A stretch of 64,000 bases of DNA from Streptomyces caeruleatus (GTDB taxonomy: Bacteria > Actinomycetota > Actinomycetes > Streptomycetales > Streptomycetaceae), in the NCBI RefSeq assembly GCF_001514235.1, contig NZ_KQ948931.1:62001-126000 (forward strand), read 5' to 3'. The position numbers and the translations under genes were made by a program. Position 1 is the first letter of the stretch. Each line of letters begins with the position of its first letter. Below are positions 19,169 to 28,074 of this stretch, piece after piece. Below the pieces are notes generated by a model that did not search any database, was not told the origin of the DNA, and saw nothing but the letters and a program-made list of their open reading frames with translations.

Positions 19169-19486
19169 TCAGCTCTCAGGTGGAGAGAACACCACGAGCA
19201 CCCTCAGGTCCTCGCTGATGTGGTGGAACTTGTGGGCGACCCCGGCCGGGACGTACACCACGCTGCCGCGCGCCACCTGTGTGGTCTCCATGCCGACGGT
19301 GATGTGGGCGCGGCCGCTCACAACGAAGTAGACCTCGTCCTGGTTGTGCGGCTTCTGTGGATCGTGCTCTCCGGCGTTGAGCGCGTACAACCCGACCGAC
19401 ATGTTGCGCTCCCGCAGAAACTGCAGGTAGGCACCCTCGTTGGCGGCGCGCTCCGCCTCCAGTTCGTCCAGCCGGAATGCCTTCAT
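19169..19486 (-). CDS. Small cupin-domain protein
   Basis: The 105-aa product is a single conserved cupin barrel. GEHDPQKPHNQDEVYFVVSG carries the metal-binding His/His/Glu of motif 1, and GSVVYVPAGVAHKFHHISED carries the motif 2 His. The substrate is unknown. The ATG at 19486 gives the whole domain. The frame runs far upstream on this strand, but that is antisense to ptpA and not coding. It is divergent from the holin-like gene with a 60-bp gap. Confidence 0.9.
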   Translation of the reverse strand: MKAFRLDELEAERAANEGAYLQFLRERNMSVGLYALNAGEHDPQKPHNQDEVYFVVSGRAHITVGMETTQVARGSVVYVPAGVAHKFHHISEDLRVLVVFSPPES

Positions 19487-19546
19487 CGTTCTTGTCCGCC
19501 CTCGTCCCCGTGCTCTTGGCCGATTTCGTCTGCCACGATCAGACAC

Positions 19547-19924
19547 ATGAAGAATTTCGTAGTCAAGACGATCGCCAACGCGGGTGCCCTGGCGGTCGCC
19601 GTCTGGCTGATAGACAAGATCACCCTCACCGGTGACAGCACGGGCAAGAAGATAGGCACCCTGCTCGTCGTCGCGCTGCTCTTCGGCCTGGTGAACTTCG
19701 TCGTCAAGCCGATCGTGAAACTCCTGAGCCTCCCGCTGCTCATCCTGACGCTCGGCCTGTTCACCCTGGTCGTCAACGCGCTGATGCTGCTGCTGACCTC
19801 GTGGCTCGCCGACAGGTTCGATCTGAGCTTCCATGTCGAGGGTTTCTGGACGGCCGTGCTCGGTGGCCTGATCATCTCGATCGTCTCCTGGGCGCTGCAC
19901 GTCGTCCTGCCTGACGGGGACTGA
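19547..19924 (+). CDS. Phage-holin-superfamily IV membrane protein
   Basis: The 125-aa product has four hydrophobic segments and the pattern NFVVKPIVKLLSLPLLILTLGLFTLVVNA that defines the actinobacterial four-helix 'phage holin' family (PF04020 type). Despite the name it is an ordinary chromosomal membrane protein of unknown role. The ATG at 19547 has no ribosome site and may be leaderless. It lies 6 bp before ptpA and is likely co-transcribed with it. Confidence 0.87.
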   Translation: MKNFVVKTIANAGALAVAVWLIDKITLTGDSTGKKIGTLLVVALLFGLVNFVVKPIVKLLSLPLLILTLGLFTLVVNALMLLLTSWLADRFDLSFHVEGFWTAVLGGLIISIVSWALHVVLPDGD

Positions 19925-19930
19925 CATCCG

Positions 19931-20422
19931 ATGACCTACCGCGTCTGCTTCGTCTGCACCGGCAACATCTGCCGCTCCCCGATGGCCGAGTCCGTCTTCC
20001 GCGCCCGCGTGGCGGAGGCCGGGCTCGACGGGCGGGTTGAGGTCGACAGCGCCGGCACCGGTGGCTGGCACGAGGGCGACCCTGCCGACCCGCGAACCGT
20101 CTCCGTCCTGGAGGAGAACGGTTACGACAGCGGCCACACGGCCCGGCAGTTCCAGACGTCCTGGTTCGAGCGCGTCGACCTCGTGATCGCGCTCGACACC
20201 GGCCATCTCAAGGCCCTGCGCCGCCTCGCGCCCACGCCGGAGGACGTGGCGAAGGTACGGCTGCTGCGTTCGTACGACCCCGCCGCGGGCGACGACCTCG
20301 ACGTGCCCGACCCGTACTACGGGGGCCGGGACGGGTTCGAGGAGTGCCTTGAGATGGTGGAGGCGGCAAGTACGGGCCTCCTCACGGCGGTCCGCGAACA
20401 GGTGGAAGGGCAGGCGGCATGA
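19931..20422 (+). CDS. ptpA: Low-molecular-weight protein tyrosine phosphatase
   Basis: The 163-aa enzyme has the active-site P-loop CTGNICRS (Cys9 to Arg15) and a C-terminal VPDPYYGG loop that supplies the catalytic Asp and Tyr pair. S. coelicolor PtpA is a characterised phosphotyrosine phosphatase that affects antibiotic production, and this gene has the same context. Its stop overlaps the start of the cystathionine-lyase gene by 4 nt (ATGA), which indicates translational coupling. Confidence 0.95.
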   Translation: MTYRVCFVCTGNICRSPMAESVFRARVAEAGLDGRVEVDSAGTGGWHEGDPADPRTVSVLEENGYDSGHTARQFQTSWFERVDLVIALDTGHLKALRRLAPTPEDVAKVRLLRSYDPAAGDDLDVPDPYYGGRDGFEECLEMVEAASTGLLTAVREQVEGQAA

Positions 20423-21573
20423 GCGGTACGGAGGACCAGGGACGGGCGTCGGGCGGCGGAGACGGCACGCGCGCGGTGCGGGCCGGGCTGCCCGAGCCGG
20501 TGGCGTACGAGCCGACCCTGCCGGGCCCGGTCTTCGCCGCCCACTTCCACCTGCCGGGCGAGCCCACGGGGCCGTACACCTACGGCCGGGACGAGAACCC
20601 GACCTGGACGCATCTGGAGCGCGCCATCGGCGAGCTGGAGGCGCCGGGGGAGGACGGCGTCGAGACGCTGGTCTTCGCGTCGGGCATGGCCGCCACGTCG
20701 TCGGTGCTCTTCTCGCAGCTACGGGCGGGGGACACGGTCGTCCTGCCCAGCGACGGCTACCAGGCACTGCCCCTGGTGCGCGCGCAGTTGGAGGCATACG
20801 GCATCGAGGTGCGCACGGCGCCGACCGGCGGGGATGCCCAGCTCGGCGTCCTGGACGGCGCGAAGCTGCTGTGGATCGAGACGCCGTCCAACCCCGGCCT
20901 CGACGTGTGCGACATCCGGCGACTCGTCGAGGCGGCGCACGCCGGTGGCGCCCTCGTCGCCGTCGACAACACGCTCGCGACACCGCTCGGGCAGCGGCCG
21001 CTGGAGCTCGGCGCCGACTTCTCGGTGGCCAGCGGCACCAAGCAGCTGACGGGGCATGGCGACGTGCTGCTGGGATACGTCAGCGGTCGCGACGCCGAGG
21101 CCATGGCTGCCGTACGGCGCTGGCGGAAGATCGTCGGGGCGATCCCGGGGCCCATGGAGGCCTGGCTCGCGCACCGTTCCCTCGCCACGCTCCAGCTGCG
21201 GGTGGAGCGGCAGAACGCCACCGCCCTCGCGCTCGCCGAGGCGCTGCGGGACCGGCCGGAGGAGCTCGGGGTGCGGTATCCGGGGCTGCCGGGCGACCCT
21301 TCGCACAAGATCGCCGCGCGGCAGATGCGGCGCTACGGCTGCGTGGTGTCCTTCACGCTGCCCACGCGCGCGCGTGCCGAGCGTTTCCTGGAGTCACTGC
21401 GGCTCGTCGACGACGCGACCAGCTTCGGCGGGGTGCGCTCCACGGCCGAGCGGCGCGGACGCTGGGGCGGCGACGCCGTACCGGAGGGCTTCATCCGTAT
21501 GTCCGTCGGCGCCGAGGACCCCGAGGACCTCGTGGCGGATGTGCTGCGGGCGCTGGACGAGTCGGATCGGTGA
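20419..21573 (+). CDS. Cystathionine gamma-lyase/synthase-family PLP enzyme
   Basis: The 384-aa product belongs to the Cys/Met metabolism PLP family. It has FASGMAATSSVLFSQL, IETPSNPGLDVCDI, VAVDNTLATP and SGTKQLTGHGDVLLGYV containing the PLP lysine. Near the C-terminus RSTAERRGRWG and GFIRMSVGAEDPEDL match the family's terminal motifs. It probably cleaves or forms cystathionine. The start overlaps ptpA by 4 nt. Confidence 0.9.
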   Translation: MSGTEDQGRASGGGDGTRAVRAGLPEPVAYEPTLPGPVFAAHFHLPGEPTGPYTYGRDENPTWTHLERAIGELEAPGEDGVETLVFASGMAATSSVLFSQLRAGDTVVLPSDGYQALPLVRAQLEAYGIEVRTAPTGGDAQLGVLDGAKLLWIETPSNPGLDVCDIRRLVEAAHAGGALVAVDNTLATPLGQRPLELGADFSVASGTKQLTGHGDVLLGYVSGRDAEAMAAVRRWRKIVGAIPGPMEAWLAHRSLATLQLRVERQNATALALAEALRDRPEELGVRYPGLPGDPSHKIAARQMRRYGCVVSFTLPTRARAERFLESLRLVDDATSFGGVRSTAERRGRWGGDAVPEGFIRMSVGAEDPEDLVADVLRALDESDR

Positions 21574-21631
21574 CCGGGCCCGGCACCGCGTCCGTCGCTG
21601 TCCTGCTGCGTCCACCTACGTTCGACTACGG

Positions 21632-21683
21632 AGAACGGGCGGTCCGAACCTCCCCCCTCGTGGCTCGGACCGCCCTCGGTTCT
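21632..21683 (+). terminator. Hairpin terminator after the cystathionine-lyase gene
   Basis: AGAAC-GGGCGGTCCGA pairs with TCGGACCGCCC-...GGTTCT around a 17-nt loop. The stem is strong and GC-rich without a T-run, as is usual in Streptomyces. It separates the ptpA operon from the LysR gene. Confidence 0.75.
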
Positions 21684-21824
21684 GCGCGCGAAGAACCGCG
21701 CGAACAAGGCTAGTTGACTCTCTGTCAGTGTCCAATCACAGTAGCGACAGCGACCTATCGACTTATTTATAGTTGGGCCCTGCCCTGGGGGTGGGGAGAA
21801 GGGCGGGGAAGGGGAGGGTGTGGC

Positions 21825-22730
21825 ATGGACTTGGCCTTGTTGCGCACTTTTGTGACCGTGCACCGGGCCGGCTCCTTCACCCGCGCCGCCGCGCTGCTCG
21901 GGCTGTCGCAGCCGGCCGTGACCTCGCAGATCCGCACCCTGGAACGGCAGCTGGGCCGCCCCCTGTTCCTGCGGCAGGCCCGCGGAGTGACGCCCACGAC
22001 CATCGGCGACGAACTCGCGCACAAGGCGGCCCCACATCTCGACGCCCTGGTGGAGATCACCGAGACGGGCCTCGACGACGAGTCCTCCTTACGCACGCTG
22101 CACCTTGCCGGCCCTCCTGAGTTCACCGCCGAGCGGGCGCTGCCCGCGCTCACCGAACTGACCGGCGAGGACGGCCAGGGCTTCGCGCTGCGCGCGTCCT
22201 TCGGCAATGCCGAGGAGACCCTGGAGGGGCTGGCCGCCGGGCATCACGATCTGGCCATCACCACAGCCCGTCCGCGGGGCGCCCTGCTCACGGCGACTGC
22301 GCTCTGCGACGAGGAGCACGTCCTCGTGGCCGCCCCCCGCTGGGAGGAACGGATCGGCCCGGCGATGCTGCGCGGCAAGGGGGCGCACGCGCTGGAGGAC
22401 ATCCCGGTGGTGGAGGTGCACGAGTCACTGCCCTTCGTCTCCCGCTACTGGGCCTCGGTCTACGACTCCCGTCCCGCCACCCCCGGCACTGTGATCGTCC
22501 CCGACCTGCGCGCGGCCCTGGCCTGTGCGGTCGCGGGCGCGGGGCTCGCGGTGCTGCCCCGCTATCTGTGCGCGGCCGCCCTGGAGCGCGGGGACGTCGT
22601 CCCGCTGCACGATCCGCCGGTGCCGCCGCTGCGGACGTACTTCCTGGTGGCCCGCACCGGGACGCTCGCGATGCCGCACATCGCACGGGCCCATGAGTGG
22701 CTGCTGCGGGCGGCTGCCGACTGGGCCTGA
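21825..22730 (+). CDS. LysR-family regulator with a TTA codon
   Basis: The 301-aa product has an N-terminal LysR winged helix (MDLALLRTFVTVHRAGSFTR, LGLSQPAVTSQIRTLERQLG) and an effector domain ending with an alternating hydrophobic PPLRTYFLVART segment. Codon 89 (22089-22091) is TTA, the codon read only by the bldA tRNA in Streptomyces, so translation is probably tied to development. GGAGGG lies 7 nt before the ATG at 21825. The target genes are unknown. Tandem copies of its last codons follow the stop. Confidence 0.9.
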   Translation: MDLALLRTFVTVHRAGSFTRAAALLGLSQPAVTSQIRTLERQLGRPLFLRQARGVTPTTIGDELAHKAAPHLDALVEITETGLDDESSLRTLHLAGPPEFTAERALPALTELTGEDGQGFALRASFGNAEETLEGLAAGHHDLAITTARPRGALLTATALCDEEHVLVAAPRWEERIGPAMLRGKGAHALEDIPVVEVHESLPFVSRYWASVYDSRPATPGTVIVPDLRAALACAVAGAGLAVLPRYLCAAALERGDVVPLHDPPVPPLRTYFLVARTGTLAMPHIARAHEWLLRAAADWA

Positions 22731-22830
22731 GCAGCGCCTGCCGACTGGGCCTGAGCAGCGCCTGCCGACGGGCTTGAACAGTGCCTGCCGGCCGGGGCCC
22801 GAGCAGTGTCTTCCACGGGGCCTGATCAGG
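22714..22830 (+). repeat. Degenerate 24-bp tandem repeat at the LysR 3' end
   Basis: CTGCCGACTGGGCCTGAGCA-GCGC occurs twice without change (22714-22737 and 22738-22761). Three diverged copies then follow to about 22830. The first copy encodes the last residues and stop of the LysR protein, so the 3' end has been amplified into the non-coding region. Confidence 0.85.
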
Positions 22831-22902
22831 GGTTTTCCACTGATTCTCATCAGCTCTTCGGTGGCCGTCACGCCATGAACTCGACCAGTGACGTCTCGCG
22901 AT

Positions 22903-22916
22903 GTTTCACGTGGAAC
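22903..22916. promoter_or_regulatory. parS-like site with one mismatch
   Basis: GTTTCACGTGGAAC differs from parS at one base. It lies 22 bp before the ATG of the Nudix gene, so ParB binding could affect that promoter. Confidence 0.6.
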
Positions 22917-22937
22917 CAGCCGGGCCACATTTCCTGC

Positions 22938-23420
22938 ATGACCGTCCGACCCGTGGTCAAGCGCACCGCCCGCGCCGTTCTGCTGGACGGTGACGACCTG
23001 ATCCTGATCAAGCGCACCAAGCCCGGCGTGGATCCCTACTGGCTCACGCCCGGAGGTGGGGTCGAGCCGTCGGACACGACCGTCGTCGACGCCCTGCACC
23101 GCGAGGTGTACGAGGAACTCGGCGCCAAGATCACCGACGTGGTGCCCTGCTTCGTCGACACCGTCGAGCACATCGGCGACGACGGCGGAGCGACCGGCGT
23201 GAAGGTGCAGCACTTCTTCGTCTGCCACCTGGAGTCCATGGACCCGTCCTTGCGGCACGGACCGGAAGTGGACGAACCCATCGGCGAGTACGAGATCGTG
23301 CGGGTGCCGTTCACTCGGGTCGGGATCGCGTCCGTCCATCTCGTACCGCTGTCGCTGCGGCACTACCTGGACGGGAACATCGAGGGCGTCCGCGCCATGC
23401 ACGCCCCTGACTTGGGCTGA
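22938..23420 (+). CDS. Nudix hydrolase
   Basis: The 160-aa product has a canonical Nudix box: GGGVEPSD followed by REVYEELG, which fits G-x5-E-x7-REVxEExG and binds divalent metal for diphosphate hydrolysis. The substrate is unknown. I use ATG 22938, which begins just before the KRTARAVLL strand; an upstream in-frame ATG at 22875 would read through the parS-like site. There is no strong ribosome site. It converges with the globin-reductase gene. Confidence 0.87.
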   Translation: MTVRPVVKRTARAVLLDGDDLILIKRTKPGVDPYWLTPGGGVEPSDTTVVDALHREVYEELGAKITDVVPCFVDTVEHIGDDGGATGVKVQHFFVCHLESMDPSLRHGPEVDEPIGEYEIVRVPFTRVGIASVHLVPLSLRHYLDGNIEGVRAMHAPDLG

Positions 23421-23474
23421 TACGGACCGCCGACTCTGTCCGCGCCCGCCGGCTTCGTCCGCGACGGCGGCTCG

Positions 23475-25043
23475 TCAGTCCCCGATGACGACGAGTTCCT
23501 CCACCGAGTCATGGCGTATGCGCTCGGACGGGACACCGACGCCTCGCAGTGCGTCCACGCCGCTGCGGATCATGCCGGGCGGGCCCGACACATAGGCGTC
23601 GTACTCGGCCCAGGGCCCGTACTCGCGTATGGCGTCGGGAAGCTGTAGCAGTCCGTGCCGGTCCACCACCGGGCGGACCGCCAGCCAGGGGTGGGACTGC
23701 TGGAGCCTGAGCATCGTGTCGATGTCGTACAGGTCCTGGTTGCTGCGGGCGCCGTAGAAGACCTCGACCGTTCGCCGTTCGCCGTGCTCGGCGACGTCCT
23801 CGACCAATGCCTTGATGGGCGCTATGCCGGTGCCTCCGCCCAGGCAGAGCAAGCTGCTGTCGCTGGTGTGGTCCACGGTCATCGAACCGATCGGCGGGCC
23901 GAGCCGGACGATGTCGCCCGGCCGGGCGCGATGCACCAACGCGTTGGAGACCCAGCCTGCGGGCACGGCCTTCACATGGAACGTCAGCAGGCCGTCCGAG
24001 CGGGCCGCCGAGGCGAAGGAGTAGTGCCGCCAGATCCGGGGCCACCAGGGCGTTTCCAGGCTCGTGTACTGCCCGGCGAGGAAGGGGTAGGGCTGGTCGG
24101 GGCGGACGGTGATGACCGCGACGTCCGAGGTTCTCAGGTCGTGTGCGACGACCTCCGCGTACCACCAGGCCGGGGCGCGTAGTTCGTCCGCCGCCGCCGC
24201 GTCGATCATGACCTGCGAGATCGTCGTGTACGTCCGGATCCAGGCGGCCTCGGTCTCCCCGTCCCAGACGCCGGTGGCGTACTTGCTGAGCGCGCCGATC
24301 AGGCACTCACCGACGGCCGGGTAGTGCTGGGCCCGGGTCCCGTACTTGCGATGGCCGCGCCCGAGGTTCTGAAGGTAGTCGACGAGAACCGGCGTGTTGT
24401 CGATGTGTTCGGCCGCGGTGAGCAGCGCTCTCAGCAGCCGGTCGCGCTGGGTGTCCATCGCGGCGGGGAACAGGGAGCGCAGCTCAGGGTGGCGTACGAA
24501 GAGCAGCGCGTAGAAGTAGGAGGTGACCTTGTCGGCCACGGGCCCGATCTCGGCCATCGTCCGGCGGATCAGGATGGCGTCGGGGGAGGCGGTGAGTGCC
24601 GGCGCCGGGCACTGAGGCGGCACGCGTACGTGCGGGGCGGGCGGGGCGAGGGGGGTGGGGCCGGATATCTCCGGCTGTGCCGCAGCGGGCGATAGGTGGC
24701 TCGGGGCGGGTGTGGCGGGGGGCCATAGCGCCATCGGTGTCTCCCACTCCGGGGTCTGGTGCCCAGTGGGCGCCGGGGCGGCGGGGAAGGAGCCGGGGTC
24801 CGGCGGCACAGTGGGTCCTGCCGGAGCGCCCGTCGTGGTGAGCTCTGGGCCGTCCTGGGGCGGGGGTATCGGGCCATCGGCTGTCGCCGTCCTGCCCACC
24901 GGGCGCATCGCCGCCAAGCGGCTGCCCTCGGCCGTCTCCTGTTCGCTGCCCGGAGTCGTCGCCGACTGCTCGCGCGGCGTGAACCAGCCACCCCCGCCGC
25001 CTGAAGTGCCGTTGTCGGCCGACGTGGTGGTCGGAGCGTCCAT
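23475..25043 (-). CDS. Flavohemoglobin-like globin/FAD/NAD oxidoreductase with long Pro-rich N-terminus
   Basis: The 522-aa product has three parts. Residues 1 to about 155 are disordered and rich in Pro, Ala and Thr. A globin domain follows, with RRTMAEIGPVADKVTSYFYA, LFPAAMDTQRDRLLRALL and a likely proximal heme His in RAQHYPAVGECLI. A ferredoxin-reductase module completes it, with RHYSFAS (FAD), LGGGTGIAPIKALVEDV (NAD) and VSGPPGMIRSG. Flavohemoglobins oxidise nitric oxide to nitrate. The extension is not in standard Hmp, so a signalling or redox role is also possible. GAGG lies 6 nt before the ATG at 25043. Confidence 0.88.
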   Translation of the reverse strand: MDAPTTTSADNGTSGGGGGWFTPREQSATTPGSEQETAEGSRLAAMRPVGRTATADGPIPPPQDGPELTTTGAPAGPTVPPDPGSFPAAPAPTGHQTPEWETPMALWPPATPAPSHLSPAAAQPEISGPTPLAPPAPHVRVPPQCPAPALTASPDAILIRRTMAEIGPVADKVTSYFYALLFVRHPELRSLFPAAMDTQRDRLLRALLTAAEHIDNTPVLVDYLQNLGRGHRKYGTRAQHYPAVGECLIGALSKYATGVWDGETEAAWIRTYTTISQVMIDAAAADELRAPAWWYAEVVAHDLRTSDVAVITVRPDQPYPFLAGQYTSLETPWWPRIWRHYSFASAARSDGLLTFHVKAVPAGWVSNALVHRARPGDIVRLGPPIGSMTVDHTSDSSLLCLGGGTGIAPIKALVEDVAEHGERRTVEVFYGARSNQDLYDIDTMLRLQQSHPWLAVRPVVDRHGLLQLPDAIREYGPWAEYDAYVSGPPGMIRSGVDALRGVGVPSERIRHDSVEELVVIGD

Positions 25044-25659
25044 GGTGTGCCTCGCCTCGAACATATTTCGGTCGGTCTGCGCACTTCCTGGATCGGAAGG
25101 TGCCTGCTTCCCCCGCGACGGCTTGCATTCCCCGTTTGTCGCCGTTCGTTGCCACAACCCAATACGGCGACATTCAACCCGTATTCACACCCAGTACGGA
25201 CAAGTAAGGCGAGAGTGTGACATTGACCGCAGTACTCTCACCGCAGCATCCCATCGCGTGCGGACGCTCGGTCGCATAACCGAGAACGCGGGTCTTCGAT
25301 CTCTCCGTCCCGTTAAGCTGCATTGCCTTGCGCTCGGTCGCCGCAGTGAGCCTCGATCACAGCTCGGACACGAACCGGAGTCGACCATACCGGCAGCCAC
25401 GCCGATCACAAGTCCCCCCTTCCTTCCTCACGAATGGGTAGAGGGGCGAACGTGCCGCATTTCCCTCAATTACCGGCGTCTGCGCACCAATTCATGGGCT
25501 TCCCACAGACCCATCCCCATGGATCAGCGGGGTTGCATACGCCTCCGACGCGACGGTCTCCGTCTCCAGGTCGAGTTGCCGCGATGGACGCCCCACGTTC
25601 GCCCGTGTTTCACGTGAAACACCCGACGGCCATCGGCGCGCCACGCGGTGGACCATGAC
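25044..25659. other. 616-bp divergent intergenic region
   Basis: I see no supported gene. AATACGG-N11-CCGTATT (25161-25185), with a third CAGTACGG nearby, looks like an operator for the globin-reductase gene. A perfect parS (25607-25620) sits near the GNAT gene. The middle 300 bp are AT-richer than coding DNA and show no strong hairpin. Confidence 0.5.
25607..25620. promoter_or_regulatory. parS site (perfect)
   Basis: GTTTCACGTGAAAC, 39 bp before the start of the tandem GNAT gene. It is an isolated single site within the cluster. Confidence 0.9.
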
Positions 25660-26598
25660 ATGGCCAAAAGCTCGTACGTCTCCCCGGAAACGGCTGGACG
25701 ACCAGTGCAGTCGTCAGACAGCCTGACCTGCGTGCCGACTCCTTCCCTCGCCGCTCTGCCCATCCGCCGTCTTTCGCCTCGCGACCTCACCGCCTGCGCC
25801 GACTTGTCCGAGGACCGGGGCTGGCCCCGTGAGGAACACAAGTGGAGCTTCCTTCTGACAGCCGGGAAGGGCTACGGGATCGACGACCCCACCGGCGGAC
25901 TCGTCAGCGCCTGCGTCATCACGGAGTACGGACCGAGGGACCGACCCGACCTGGCGGCCATCGGCATGGTCCTGGTCGCCGAGCGCCACGCCCGCCAGGG
26001 CATCGGACGCCGGCTGATGCAACACGTCATCTCCGCGATGGGTACGACACCGCTGACGTTGCACGCGACGCCGTACGGACGGCCGCTCTACGAGGAACTC
26101 GGCTTCAAGGCAACGGGCCGGGCGGAGATGCTCCGCGGGACCTTCGTGCCCGGCACCTGGAAGCCCGCGGTGGCCACCCGTGCGGCCACCGCGGAGGATC
26201 TCAGCGCGATCCTCCGGCTCGACGAGGAGGTGTTCGGCGCCGATCGCACGCACATCATCACGCGGCTGCCCGCTTTCCTCGACCAACTGCGGGTCGCCGA
26301 GGAGAACGGCAGGATCATCGGCTACGCGGGCGCCTGGCCCAACATGGCCACGCAGGTCGTGGGCCCACTGATCGCTCGCGACACGGAGACCGCGAAGGCG
26401 CTCATCGCCTCCCTCGCCGCCCACACCGACCAACCGCTGCGCACCGATGTCGACGTACGCCACGAGGAACTGCTGATCTGGGCGAAGGAGCACGGCTTGG
26501 CGTCCGTCACCTTCAACTCGGTCATGATGTCCGGCCTCTCGGAGCTGCCCGGCGACTGGACCCGACGGTTCGCTCCGTTGACGGTGGCCGCGGGCTGA
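25660..26598 (+). CDS. Tandem-domain GNAT N-acetyltransferase
   Basis: The 312-aa product has one clear GNAT domain (residues about 30-160) with VLVAERHARQGIGRRLMQHV, the acetyl-CoA pyrophosphate loop, and LYEELGF. A second degenerate half follows, with ATAEDLSAILRLDEEVFGAD and IIGYAGAWPNM, like the two-domain acetyltransferases that pair one active and one structural half. The substrate is unknown. ATG 25660 has GGTGGA 8 nt upstream; a GTG at 25648 is the alternative. Confidence 0.87.
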   Translation: MAKSSYVSPETAGRPVQSSDSLTCVPTPSLAALPIRRLSPRDLTACADLSEDRGWPREEHKWSFLLTAGKGYGIDDPTGGLVSACVITEYGPRDRPDLAAIGMVLVAERHARQGIGRRLMQHVISAMGTTPLTLHATPYGRPLYEELGFKATGRAEMLRGTFVPGTWKPAVATRAATAEDLSAILRLDEEVFGADRTHIITRLPAFLDQLRVAEENGRIIGYAGAWPNMATQVVGPLIARDTETAKALIASLAAHTDQPLRTDVDVRHEELLIWAKEHGLASVTFNSVMMSGLSELPGDWTRRFAPLTVAAG

Positions 26599-26630
26599 GG
26601 TCCTCGGCTGCGGACTGCGGCACGCATGAG

Positions 26631-26670
26631 GAAACGCCGGTCCCCCGTCAGGGGCCGGCGTTTTCGTTTT
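26631..26670. terminator. Bidirectional terminator between GNAT and MFS genes
   Basis: AAACGCCGG...CCGGCGTTT forms a hairpin followed by TTTTCGTTTT on the plus strand. It lies between convergent genes and can serve both. Confidence 0.88.
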
Positions 26671-26719
26671 GGACACAGGGGTGCGGTCGGGGCGGCCCTG
26701 ACCCCGCACTCGGGTCGGC

Positions 26720-27931
26720 TCAGTGGTGGACGACGGCTCGATGCTCGACGGGCGCCGTACCCGTGACGACGGTGCCGGAAGGGTCGCCGGCGCGGCGCTC
26801 CAGCGCGGCCGAGAGGAACGCGAGCAGCAGCGCGGCCGCGGCGAGGGCGGCGCCCACCCAGTTGGGGGAGGTGTAGCCGAACCCGGCGGAGATGACGATG
26901 CCACCGAGCCAGGCGGAGAGGGCGTTGCCGAGGTTGAAGGCGCCGATGTTCACGGCCGAGGCGAGAGTCGGAGCACCGTGCGCCTGGTCGAGGACCCGCT
27001 TCTGCAGCGGAGGCACGGTCGCGAAGCCCAGGGCGCCGATCAGTGCGATGGTGACAGCCGCGAGGGCCTTGTTGTGGGCCGTGAGCGTGAAGAGCGCGAG
27101 CACGACGGCGAGGGCGCCCAGGGACACGTAGAGCAGGGGCATCAGCGCACGGTCGGCGTACTTGCCGCCGACGAGGTTGCCGCCGACCATGCCGAGTCCG
27201 AACAGGACCAGCAGCCAGGTGACGGATCCGTCGGCGAAGCCGGCGACATGGGTCATCATCGGCGCGATGTAGGTGATGGCCGCGAAGACGCCGCCGAAAC
27301 CGAGGACCGTCATCGCCATAGCCAGCAGGACCTGGGCGTTCTTGAACGCGGCCAGTTCGTGACGCAGGCGTACGCCCTGCTGCTTGGGCATGTCGGGGAC
27401 CAGCTTGGCGATTCCGGCGAGGCCGGCGAGCCCGAGGACGGCGACGATGCCGAAGGTGACCCGCCAGCCCGCGGCATGTCCGACGAACGTCCCCAGCGGG
27501 ACGCCGACGACGTTGGCGACGGTCAGACCGGTGAACATCATCGCGATGGCTCCGGCCTTCTTGTCCGGGGCTACCAACTTGGCCGCGACGACCGAGCCGA
27601 TGCCGAAGAAGGCGCCGTGGGCGAGCGAGGCGACCACGCGGCCGATCAGCATGACGGAGAAGGCGGGGGCGAGAGCGGACAGCACGTTGCCGACGATGAA
27701 GAGTCCCATCAGCAGCATCAGCATCCGCTTGCGGGAGACCTTGGTGCCGAGCACGGTCATCAGGGGAGCGCCGAGGACCACGCCGAGCGCGTAGCCGGTC
27801 ACCAGGAAGCCGGCCGTGGGGATGGAGACCCCGAAGTCGCCCGCGACCTCGGGCAGCAAGCCCATGATCACGAACTCGGTCGTTCCGATTCCGAAGGCCC
27901 CGATCGCGAGGGCCAGAAGCGCGAGAGGCAT
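26720..27931 (-). CDS. MFS drug/sugar efflux transporter (DHA1, AraJ-like)
   Basis: The 403-aa product has 12 predicted membrane segments. MPLALLALAIGAFGIGTTEF at the N-terminus and GVVLGAPLMTVLGTKVSRKR with the loop 2-3 motif are typical of the AraJ/CmlR efflux group. ATG 27931 has GGAAGG upstream at 11 nt; GTG 27943 overlaps that site and is less likely. It is divergent from a MarR gene, which probably represses it. Confidence 0.92.
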   Translation of the reverse strand: MPLALLALAIGAFGIGTTEFVIMGLLPEVAGDFGVSIPTAGFLVTGYALGVVLGAPLMTVLGTKVSRKRMLMLLMGLFIVGNVLSALAPAFSVMLIGRVVASLAHGAFFGIGSVVAAKLVAPDKKAGAIAMMFTGLTVANVVGVPLGTFVGHAAGWRVTFGIVAVLGLAGLAGIAKLVPDMPKQQGVRLRHELAAFKNAQVLLAMAMTVLGFGGVFAAITYIAPMMTHVAGFADGSVTWLLVLFGLGMVGGNLVGGKYADRALMPLLYVSLGALAVVLALFTLTAHNKALAAVTIALIGALGFATVPPLQKRVLDQAHGAPTLASAVNIGAFNLGNALSAWLGGIVISAGFGYTSPNWVGAALAAAALLLAFLSAALERRAGDPSGTVVTGTAPVEHRAVVHH

Positions 27932-27943
27932 GAAGGGGTACAC

Positions 27944-28030
27944 CTTCCCAGAAGATTGCAGGAGCGCTTTACGCCCGACAACAATACTTGCAGACGCGCT
28001 CTACTTGCAAACGCAGGCTATTGCAGCCTT
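27944..28030. promoter_or_regulatory. Probable MarR operator region
   Basis: The divergent gap contains repeated half-sites. TACTTGCAGACGC and TACTTGCAAACGC lie 20 bp apart, and ATTGCAG occurs on both sides. Repeats of this sort between a MarR gene and its divergent transporter are normally the regulator's binding sites; the exact site is inferred. Confidence 0.65.
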
Positions 28031-28074
28031 GCTCTACCCTGGCTTCAGGCCGCTCCGGGACGGAGGAATACGCC

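Noticed and set aside
25434..25658. 74-aa plus-strand frame upstream of the GNAT gene
   Set aside because: The translation is proline/histidine-rich without family features and runs through the parS site.
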